From contig NW_020290138.1 in assembly GCF_003144195.1 (NCBI RefSeq), positions 1-30,812 of the forward strand: a stretch of DNA of 30,812 nucleotides, read 5' to 3'. Position 1 is the stretch's first letter. Each line of letters begins with the position of its first letter. The translations under genes and the position numbers were made by a program. This document shows, piece by piece, positions 20,501-27,813 of this stretch. Source of the DNA: Ceraceosorus guamensis. Lineage: Eukaryota; Basidiomycota; Exobasidiomycetes; Ceraceosorales; Ceraceosoraceae. The notes beneath the pieces were generated by a model. That model ran no database searches. It was not told the DNA's origin and was given only the letters and a program-made list of their open reading frames with translations.

Positions 20501-22955
20501 CGCAATGCTCTTGAACGAGGAGGTGTCAAGGCGACAAGCTCTGGAAAAGCTCGTCGTCCACGACGAGTCGCGCCAGTGCCAGAAAGAGCTCCTGATGCCG
20601 GACCGCTGAATGCGCTCGACTTGATCGGACGTCTACAGCGGGTGCAGATGCAGAGAGGCGGCGATCAAGCTACAGCAGCAAACGATCAGAATCTTGTAGC
20701 AAGCCAATCGATGCCTTCCAACGCTGCCCGAAGACCAGAAGCTCGCGAGGATCCGCACGGGCCTCAAGCACACCTCTTGGCACATCACGGTCTACCGGGA
20801 CCTTCTCAAGCGCAACGTCGACCCTCGCCTAGACAACAAACGATGCCTTTGCCAGCGGTCTCCGCCCCTCATTTGCGTGGAGGTGCGACTCGAAATGGCA
20901 GCAGCGAGTCAGCGGGTCGACCTGCTCAGGCACGTCCCTCTCTTGGGTCCAGCGAGTCTCAACTACGCGCGATGATGATGGCAACGTCTCACCCGGCGCA
21001 ATTCGATCCACAGCGGCGGCCCAGCCTGCATCCTTCTGATCAGCAGCAGCAGAGAGATTTCAGACCGCCCGTAGCGACGATGATGATGATGCCTTCTTCC
21101 GGCAGCTCTTCAGGGAACTCCAGTCCTCGCTTTCCACCGAACGACCATCAGCTGCAGCTATCCAGTAGGATGGCTGCTGTCATCGATCAAGGCCACAACT
21201 TTTCGGCCCCGTTGCCGCCATACGCTCGTCAGGGCACGTCACCGAGGCTCGGTGGATCTGCTCCTCTACGGCCCATGCACTCTGCTGGCGCGGCTGGCCA
21301 GCCTGAAGCCCGCGAAGATGCGGTTACACAAGCGAGAGCTCGCGCAAGGAGCGTGTCGAGAGCTAGGCCGCCGGCGACGGCCATAGACACTAGAGTTGCG
21401 CCTCCGATGCCAGTGCCGGCTCTGCTCGGCCGCGCTGTACCACCCCCCGCGCAAGAAGTCTCTCCACAGAAGCAAGCCATTCCGATTGGCGGCCCACTCA
21501 GCGCCTTGTCCCGCTCTTCCAACGAACCGCGCAGCTCGAGCGAGTCGCCTTCGACGGGGCTCGAGCGGGCGATCACTGCAGCTGTTCCCTCTACTGTCGC
21601 AACTGCGCACCTCGTGCAGCATCGCGTCTACATCAATACGCGCCAGCGCTTTGGGACTGCGCAGATCCTGCCCAACGCTCGCGCTCGAGATTTGATGTTG
21701 GACATTGTGGAGAAGGAGCATGTGCCGACAGAAGAGGCTGCCGGTGGCGGTGGCGGTTGGGTCATCTTTGACTGCTCGCCGACTCACAGTATTGGTGAGG
21801 TGCACAATGTCCTTTCACGCAAGCCTAAGCGAGATCTGATACCTCTGACCCTTTCGCGCGCCCTTTCAGAGAGACCTATGCGCGAATACGAATCGGTGGC
21901 TGAAGTCGTCGACTCGAGGCCTTCGCCAGACTGCTACTTTTTGTTGAAGCGCACAGAGCTAGCACCCTTTGCGAGCGTTCGTGCGGTGCCACCAAGCCTT
22001 CCCTTGTTGGCTGGCTACGTCTACGTCCAGGATCACAAGAAAAAGTGGACCAAGCGCTGGCTCGAGCTGCGCGAGCATTCGTTGTTCCATGCCAAGTCGG
22101 AAAAGGTGAGTCTTCTCGTTGATTGCGAGAGTGAGCGATTTGCTGACTTTCGCTTGCTTCTACACGCAGGGCAAGGACGAAGTGCTGATCTGCACGCTGA
22201 GCACGTTCGACGTCTATCTGGTCGACAGCGCCAAGTACAAGGCACCGAAAGCGCACACCTTTGCGGTCCGAAGCCAGAATCACATTTCGCAATTCGAAAA
22301 GCCAGAGCTGGACTATTGTCACTACTTTAGCCTTTCGGATCCACTGGCTCATCGGCATTGGTATCGAGCACTCTACACGAGCCGAAGCTATATGCTGAGG
22401 CAAGAGCGTCCGCAGCTCTTCTCGCCGCCGCCTCGGGCCGCGGCGCCATCTGCGCCTAGTCCAGCAACCAATACGACGAATGAGGGCCTGAAGGCAGCAT
22501 CAGCGGCGGCGGCGGCGGCGACTACTCTCGGAGTGTCGCGCAACACGAGCATCAATGATCGTTCAGCATCCTCGGCGCAACGAAGAATACCTGCACGAGG
22601 AGCAACGACGGATGACCGCAGCCCATCTCACCGTCCTGAAGGCAGCATCAGTGGTCAGAGCGCAGCGTCCGCCTCCGCATCCGTATCAGCCGCAGCCGCA
22701 GCCGCAGCTGCAGCAGCGCCAGCTCCGCTCATCGGACGTGATGCATTGAGCACCGGTCCTTTTGAAAAGGGAAGCTTGCTAGCTGCGGCGGCGCAGAACC
22801 AAGCGCAGAGCGAACAGATCGATCTGAGCCTGCACGAACGCACCCGGGCTAGACAGGTCGAAGCTGCACGAAAGGCGGAGCTGGCTGAAAGGACGCGAAG
22901 AGCTAGAGCTGCTGGTCAACCGCTGATTGGCGTGCCCACCTCTCGGGCGACGTAG
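14531..22955 (+). CDS. Giant Ser/Pro-rich protein with C-terminal RA and PH domains
   Basis: Three exons (14531-17375, 17448-22105, 22170-22955) with introns of 72 and 64 bp that keep frame give 2,762 residues. Residues 1 to about 2330 are low-complexity Ser/Pro/Ala/Arg with many SP sites, so probably a disordered, phosphorylated scaffold. It holds a short conserved-looking patch around 19885-19985 (KPKRLIEKYNG; aa ~1760-1790), a coiled-coil candidate (LQKRLQDQERKAQIQDARNA, aa ~1945) and four LLRHSPS-like repeats. A Ras-association-like domain starts at VYINTRQRFGTAQIL (aa ~2340). A PH domain follows (LAGYVYVQDHKKKWTKRWLEL to HWYRALYTS, aa ~2468-2577), ending in an Ala-rich tail. RA-PH tandems of the Grb7/MRL type bind Ras-like GTPases and phosphoinositides at membranes, so a role in polarity or Ras signalling is inferred. 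The start ATG has A at -3; an upstream exon (14150-14470, same frame) is possible. Confidence 0.86.
19730..19845 (+). repeat. Four imperfect LLRHSPS-type peptide repeats
   Basis: Within the disordered part of the RA-PH protein the frame reads LLRHSPSGS, LLRHSPSPS, LTRSISAS, LLRAMSPE. Each unit is 8-9 residues and has Leu-Leu/Thr-Arg followed by a Ser(-Pro) site. This suggests a repeated docking or phosphorylation motif. Confidence 0.75.
21610..22398 (+). other. RA-PH tandem
   Basis: The RA-like part runs from about 21620 to 21960 (HRVYINTRQRFGTAQIL, RARDLMLDIVEKEHV, then WVIFDCSPTHSIGEVHNVLS and YESVAEVV). The PH part runs from about 22005 to 22395 and is split by the 64-bp intron 22106-22169 after SLFHAKSEK. 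The KKKWTKRWLEL basic strand is typical of a PH beta1-beta2 phosphoinositide-binding region, and the Trp in HWYRALYTS fits the invariant Trp of the PH C-terminal helix. Confidence 0.8.
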
Positions 22956-23929
22956 CCAGCGCTTCACGTTTCACGCCCCCAGCAGTCAACAGCACGCGGC
23001 ACTTGCCCTCTCTTTTCTTCCGTTGCGATGCGTTGTTCCTAGTCACGAAGAGCCTTCTATTTAAAGGCGCACTGCCACTGCCCCTGTATGCAATTGAAAT
23101 CCTGCATGTTGCTCATCTCTCTCCACCTCACATAATGACGCTTTCTCAAGATGCAAAATGCCTCTGAACCGCCCGTCCCCGAATCTTGTACCTCTAAGCT
23201 GCTGCTTCGCTCTCGAGCACACGCAAAGAAAGGCTCAGCTCATGAAGAAAGCTCTGAATGCGCTAGCGAAGGGTATGCTGATTTCATTGTGCCGATGCGA
23301 TTGCGATGCGCTGCGGTGCGAAGCGAGAAACAATTCGATGTACGTTGTTTTGCCATGGGGGAGAAAGGGTCGTAAAGGTATCGTCTGCCTGAGCATCGAC
23401 AAGAACCTGCGCAATGCTTCCTCGATGCCTCTCGCACGACGTCGAAGCGCGCAAAAGCAAGAAAAGTTAGCCCCACCGCTCCTTCTCCAACATTTGGGTG
23501 GAAATCGGGGCCGGGGCGAAACTTTTTGCTCCACGTCTGCATCTCTCTCTCGTGCCCACGTCTACGTTCCTGATGAGGCGAGCGATCGAGCGGGACTTGG
23601 CACCCTTTTCCCTTGCTGATCACGTTGAGCATCGCAGAGAAGGCGTTCACCCCGTCTCCCTGCTCCTCCGCAAGCGTTCGCCCACGTTGGCCAGGATTCG
23701 ATTCGAACGAGCGGCATTGCGGTCCGCTTCTTTCTTTTTCTGATGCCCCGATCGGTTGAATGTTCCAAGTTCCACGTGACCGATGATGATGATGATGATG
23801 ATGTTGTTGTTGTTGTTATGGTTGTTGCTCATCTCGGTCGCACTCGCAGAAGCAGAAGCGCCATCATCGAATTCTTCATCTTGCATTTCTCCCCATTGCC
23901 TATCCTTGCGTCATGCCTGCCTCGAGATG
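22956..23929. other. Convergent 3' flanks of the RA-PH gene and the minus-strand gene
   Basis: No recognisable gene. Short frames overlap on both strands (for example plus 23158-23619) but look like chance. The region must hold both 3' UTRs. It contains a (GAT)n(GTT)n microsatellite near its right side and a CACGTG at 23773-23778. Confidence 0.55.
23782..23818. repeat. (GAT)7(GTT)6 microsatellite
   Basis: Two adjoining trinucleotide runs downstream of the minus-strand gene. In one plus frame they read as Met and Leu runs, which creates a misleading hydrophobic start to an antisense frame. Confidence 0.9.
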
Positions 23930-25750
23930 TCACAACGCTCGCCGCGGTACGTCCAATTTGCCGCCCATGGGTGTTCGTTTGACCGGACTGAGCGAACGAG
24001 CTTGGGCTCGCCTGACGGCGGGCGAAGGAGGTATGGTTCTCCTGCTCAGGCTCTTCTTTGGACTGCTCTCCAGCTCGGGCTCGTGCGCGTGCGCACGAGG
24101 AGCTGTAGCGGAGTTGAAGTTGGAATCGGAGTGGAAGATGGAGGGTGTGAAGGATGCTGCTTCGTGGCTGTCATGCATGGGTCTCGTAGAACTTGTTCGC
24201 ATGCCGCGATCGCCTTGCGAAGCATGACTTGTCTGGCTCGTCGAAGAGGAGGACGGAGGACTTGCAGAAGGCCCAAGTTTCATCTTTGCATCTCCATCGT
24301 GCGCCTTCGTACCCTTCCTTTCGCTTCCAAGTCCTTTCACAGCATTCAATCTCACACGACTCTCTTTCGAGGGCGAAAGAGGCAGAGGCGCCAGCGCAAA
24401 TTTCGCTTCCTTCTCCTCTTCCTTCTTCTCGGTGCTGCTACGATGCACACCGTCGACGCTCAAAGAAGCCATCAACTGATCCCTGATCAAGTCCATCTTC
24501 ATCTTTTCCTGCTCTTGTCGACGTACCGACTGCATGCTGTGTCTCGTGCTCGAGGTGGTCGAGTCCCTACTGGCGTTACGTCTACGTCCACCTCTGCTAA
24601 TTTCCGAAGAGGCCGGAGGAAATGTGCGAGAATTGGCCGCAGCGAGTCGCACCTCGGGCCCAGCAGCAGCAGCAGCAAACCTCCTTGGCGCAGCGCTACT
24701 CGAAGCGTAATCCCCTTCGCGTGGCGTCGCGTACCCTTCATCCTCTTCTTGTCCATTCTCTTCAGCCTCAGCCCCAGAAGAATCTCTGCGATTATCGCGT
24801 CGAACTGCTTCTCTAGCAGCACCTTCCATCGCACCTCGCCTACCAGGTGCGCATTCACCGGGGCCGCCGCCGCCGGGCTCCGAAGCAAAAGCTCTCCACC
24901 TCCTCTTCATCCTCTTCAGCTCCATCTCCGCTTCCTCCTCGATCGCTTTGCGATCCCTCAAACCCCATAGCAAATCCCTAGCCGCATCTCTTCTCAGTCT
25001 CGCAAACGTCCCTCCTCTCCTCACCTGCCCCTCCGATGCAGCCTCGACGGCGACGGAAGCGGATTTCGTAGTGGTGGTGGTGATGGATGATGTGGAGGGG
25101 GATGAAGGAAGAGAGATGCGCCGGATCGCATCGACTCCTCCCAAAGCTTCGAAATGCTTCGATGACTTCTTGCGCGTGAGCAAGAGCAGGGAGAGCAACT
25201 CGATCGCGTCTGCAGGAGCAGCGCCTATCAGATCCTTTTCCCCTTCCTCTTCCTCTTTGTCTTCCTTGTGCTTGTGCTTTACCCTCCTATCTTGTACCTG
25301 GGTACTTGTCCTTCCCGACCTCGATGCGTCATTCTCCTGCTCCTCCTCCGCGTCGTCGTACCAATACTCGGCAGAAGCGAGCACGAGTAGCAATTCGCAC
25401 TCGTGCGAAGTTCCGCGTCCAGCAGGACAAATGAGAGCCAGTCCCTTGAGAAGAGCAAAGCAAGCCCCAGCTTCAGCCGACAATTGTTGCCTTTCCTCTT
25501 TTGCTGTCGATGGGGTCGTTGAGTGCGACCGAGGAGAGAAAGAGGAAGATGAGGAGGATGAGGAGGATGAGGAGGAAGATGAGGAGGAGATTTCGGAAGA
25601 GGAGAAGGAGACGCGACAAGCGGGACAGATGAGAGCGGAGAGAGCGGACAGGTGCGTCATGCGAAGATGAAGTTTGGAAAGGTTGTTTAGCAGGCATGGA
25701 GCCACTGCGATAGCATAGCGGATGGCGGCGAGGAGGAGAGCGTAAGCCAT
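23930..25750 (-). CDS. Ser-rich protein with armadillo-like segment, possibly SIN Cdc14-like
   Basis: One uninterrupted frame of 606 residues; the start (AGCATGGC) has A at -2 and G at +4. Residues 1-50 are helical and hydrophobic with a CPAC motif, then comes a Ser run (~55-70). Residues ~85-260 contain ALLKGLALICPAGRG, AIELLSLLLLTRKKSSKHFEALGGVDAIRRI and RRDAARDLLWGLRDRK, an armadillo-like helical pattern broken by an acidic Lys/Glu insert. Spacing and words such as GL.L..P..R and FE.LGG resemble the fungal septation-initiation protein Cdc14 (partner of kinase Sid1, unrelated to the phosphatase of the same name), but the match is weak. The C-terminal half is low-complexity, with charged stretches and a closing SLSPVKRTPMGGK motif suggestive of CDK sites. 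Another armadillo-type scaffold is equally possible. Frames on the opposite strand are judged to be shadows. Confidence 0.62.
   Translation of the reverse strand: MAYALLLAAIRYAIAVAPCLLNNLSKLHLRMTHLSALSALICPACRVSFSSSEISSSSSSSSSSSSSSSSFSPRSHSTTPSTAKEERQQLSAEAGACFALLKGLALICPAGRGTSHECELLLVLASAEYWYDDAEEEQENDASRSGRTSTQVQDRRVKHKHKEDKEEEEGEKDLIGAAPADAIELLSLLLLTRKKSSKHFEALGGVDAIRRISLPSSPSTSSITTTTTKSASVAVEAASEGQVRRGGTFARLRRDAARDLLWGLRDRKAIEEEAEMELKRMKRRWRAFASEPGGGGPGECAPGRRGAMEGAAREAVRRDNRRDSSGAEAEENGQEEDEGYATPREGDYASSSAAPRRFAAAAAGPEVRLAAANSRTFPPASSEISRGGRRRNASRDSTTSSTRHSMQSVRRQEQEKMKMDLIRDQLMASLSVDGVHRSSTEKKEEEKEAKFALAPLPLSPSKESRVRLNAVKGLGSERKGTKAHDGDAKMKLGPSASPPSSSSTSQTSHASQGDRGMRTSSTRPMHDSHEAASFTPSIFHSDSNFNSATAPRAHAHEPELESSPKKSLSRRTIPPSPAVRRAQARSLSPVKRTPMGGKLDVPRRAL
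25549..25612. repeat. GAGGAT/GAGGAA microsatellite encoding the Ser run
   Basis: A purine-rich hexamer-like tract inside the minus-strand gene; on the coding strand it gives a run of about 16 Ser codons (residues ~55-70). It is probably length-polymorphic. Confidence 0.8.
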
Positions 25751-26386
25751 GCTCAGCCGGGAGTCAGTCGCGAGTTAGAGTCTGAGCAAGTCTTGCCCTT
25801 GTGTCGCGCACCCGCACGCGTACGCGCACATTCCCCTCGCTTGAACCAACACATCTGCGCCTCGCGGTGATCTGCTTTGAAATCAAATCGATGGACCAGA
25901 CAAAGGCCAATCGTGACGCTACTCTTCTTCTTCTCCTGCTGGTGCACCTTCCCTCAGCCTTTCCCCCTTCTCGAACCTTACCCACCCCCCAACTCACCTC
26001 TGCTCCACACATTTCCACCTGCACCTCTTCTTCTCGCTCCTCTGATCCTGCTCCTAGCCATGCGCACCCCGAATCCTATTCCTTCATGCTCCCCTTGCCT
26101 CTCCCCCTCGCCCTCGCCCGCATCACGAGGCGCATTGAGGCTGCGATTCAATGCCAGCTCCAAATCGTACAGCGCTTCTGTCCTTTCCAACGAGTTGGAA
26201 GTTGGTGAAGCGATCTGTCACACACACGAAAAGAGAGCGCGCGCGGGCGGGGGCGGAAGGGCAGCTTTGATCAGTGCGTGCGTGGGCGGGGGGCGGGAAT
26301 GCGAATGCGAGCGAGCGAGAGAGCGAGCGAGAGGTAAGGAGCATATACGCACAATGTCCAGTGCGGATAAGAGGTACTTGTTCCTC

Positions 26387-26409
26387 GATGACGATGACGA
26401 TGACCGTGG

Positions 26410-26446
<37 letters not shown>
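26387..26446. repeat. (GATGAC)n hexanucleotide microsatellite
   Basis: About ten GATGAC units with one interruption (CGTGGC at 26405). Read in the plus frame from 26353 this gives a poly-Asp run; on the minus strand it reads as Ser or His-Arg runs. Confidence 0.9.
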
Positions 26447-26628
26447 TCTCCATCCCCATCCCAATCCCAATCAGGGTCAGACGCATCGTCCGACTCTAGA
26501 CGCCTTCTTCCCCCAGACCTCGCAGAGCGCAAGGTATGGAGCAGGTGGGACATGGATGCTCTTCTTCTTGGTTGTAGAGGGAATGCGCAAGAGAAAGAAG
26601 ACTTTTTGCCAATTTTGTTCGTACCCAG

Positions 26629-26655
26629 CTGGCTGGCTGGCTGGCTGGCTGGCTG
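26629..26655. repeat. (CTGG)6 microsatellite
   Basis: Six CTGG units in intergenic DNA upstream of GPATCH1. A tetramer run shifts frame at each change in unit number, which argues against coding here. Confidence 0.9.
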
Positions 26656-26735
26656 CTTGCTGCCCCCCCTTTTTGAAAAAGAGGCACAGAGAATTGTCTG
26701 AAGGAGTAGAATGGCAGTGGGCGAGTGTGGGGTGT

Positions 26736-26764
26736 GGGGAGTGCGGAGTGGGGAGTGCGGAGTG
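26736..26764. repeat. Doubled GGGGAGTGCGGAGT unit
   Basis: Two near-perfect 14-bp copies in a G-rich plus strand, next to other GTGGGG words. Intergenic. Confidence 0.7.
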
Positions 26765-27030
26765 AGTGGAGAGTGGAGATGATGATGTGCGCGCTTCCAA
26801 CCTGACCATCGAGGGCAGGCAGGGCAGACAGGCAGACAAGGAAGGCAGACATGCAGACAAAGGCAGAGGCATATACGCAGCCATGCATGCACGCGCGAGC
26901 AGCCATGCAGGTGTTGCTCTCCTTTCCATCACGCGCGCGGTTGTCACCGTTACGGTAAACGGTCGCGCGCGCGCGACGTGCGCGTGTGCGTGCGTGCGTG
27001 CGCGAAGCAAAAGGCAAAAAAAGGTGCGCA

Positions 27031-27041
27031 ATCACGTGAGT
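27031..27041. promoter_or_regulatory. CACGTG site upstream of GPATCH1
   Basis: ATCACGTGAGT, about 380 bp before the GPATCH1 start codon, matches the RTCACRTG consensus of Cbf1-type bHLH factors. Position in a promoter makes it a better candidate than the intergenic copy at 11276. Confidence 0.4.
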
Positions 27042-27214
27042 GAGAGCAGTCAAGTCAACCAGCAACAACGTGAACGCTTCTTTCCTCCACCCAGCTGCTG
27101 CATGCTGCTTGCTGCACACTCACGACTCGCTCTTCGACTCACACTCGACTGTTGCAAGAACAGCGAACAGCGAACAGCCTGACCAATCCATCTGGCTTTG
27201 CATTCGAGATTGCC

Positions 27215-27403
27215 TCGCTCACGCTCACACTCACGCTCACGCTCACGCTCACGCCCACGCCCACGCCCACACCCACGCCCACGCCCACACTCACACTCAC
27301 ACTCACGCTCACGCCCACGCCCACGCTCACACTCACACTCACACTCACACTCACACTCACGCCCACGCCCACGCTCACACTCACACTCACGCCCACGCAC
27401 ACT
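27215..27403. repeat. Hexanucleotide minisatellite (CTCACG/CTCACA/CCCACG) before GPATCH1
   Basis: About 30 units of 6 bp, of the form C-(T/C)-C-A-C-(G/A), end 15 bp before the GPATCH1 ATG. Variants are arranged in blocks (CTCACG, then CCCACG, CTCACA, CCCACG, CTCACA and so on), so higher-order copying has occurred. The plus strand is strongly C-rich; the minus strand has repeated GTGGGC and GTGAGC. It contains no stop codon in any plus frame. Confidence 0.93.
27250..27290 (-). other. Predicted G-quadruplex tract on the template strand
   Basis: The CCCACG block reads on the minus strand as GGG runs separated by CGT or TGT. Six or so GGG runs with 3-nt loops satisfy the usual G3+N1-7 quadruplex rule. 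It lies about 130-170 bp upstream of the GPATCH1 start. Confidence 0.6.
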
Positions 27404-27418
27404 CCCCTCCTCAAAAGC

Positions 27419-27781
27419 ATGTCCTTCGTCCGACTAGGTACTCCCCTCTCCCTCAAGCCCTCTTCCTCATCATCCGGCACCGCCAGCAGCAGCAGCACAG
27501 CCTACAAACCAGCTTGGGAACAAGAAGTGCTGGATGAGCAAGGAAGACGTCGTTTCCACGGCGCTTTCACCGGTGGTTATTCGGCCGGATACTTTAATAC
27601 CGTGGGATCCAAAGAAGGATGGGTGCCCAGTTCCTTCATCTCCAGACGTCGCTCGCACAGACGGGATGATAATGATGCGGAGCATGATGATGATGATGAT
27701 GATGATGGAGCAGCAGCAGCAGCAGGATCAGCAGCAGCAGGATCAGATAAGAGGAGAAGGTTGAATGCGCAGAGTCGAGGT

Positions 27782-27813
<32 letters not shown>

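Larger units (their letters stand above)
25751..27418. other. Divergent promoter region packed with simple repeats
   Basis: This 1.67-kb stretch separates the minus-strand Ser-rich gene from GPATCH1. It contains (GATGAC)n, (CTGG)n, GGAGTGCGGAGTG doublets, GGCAGAC repeats (26813-26868), a GTGC-rich stretch (26972-27002), CACGTG at 27033-27038 and the hexanucleotide minisatellite before GPATCH1. The only gene-like frame starts at 26353 (MSSADKRYLFL followed by an Asp run and Ser-rich residues up to 26532); it is unassigned. Confidence 0.6.

Noticed and set aside
23783-24970. 395-codon plus-strand frame opposite the Ser-rich minus-strand gene, starting with Met and Leu runs
   Set aside because: The apparent signal-peptide-like start is a (GAT)n(GTT)n microsatellite, the rest lacks domain-like sequence, and the opposite strand carries a longer frame with a better start and armadillo-like blocks.
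25877-26701. 274-codon plus-strand frame in the divergent promoter region
   Set aside because: Mostly Pro/Ser low complexity and microsatellite; only the segment from 26353 looks gene-like, and that is kept as a low-interest finding.
27215-27403. Internal telomeric repeat or CRISPR-like array
   Set aside because: The unit is not TTAGGG or a related telomere repeat, and there are no spacers between units.
27040-27537. Plus frame with a long His-Ala/His-Thr repeat and minus frames with Val-Ser or Glu-Cys repeats
   Set aside because: All are readings of the 6-bp minisatellite, which lacks stops in most frames. The conserved GPATCH1 frame begins at 27419.
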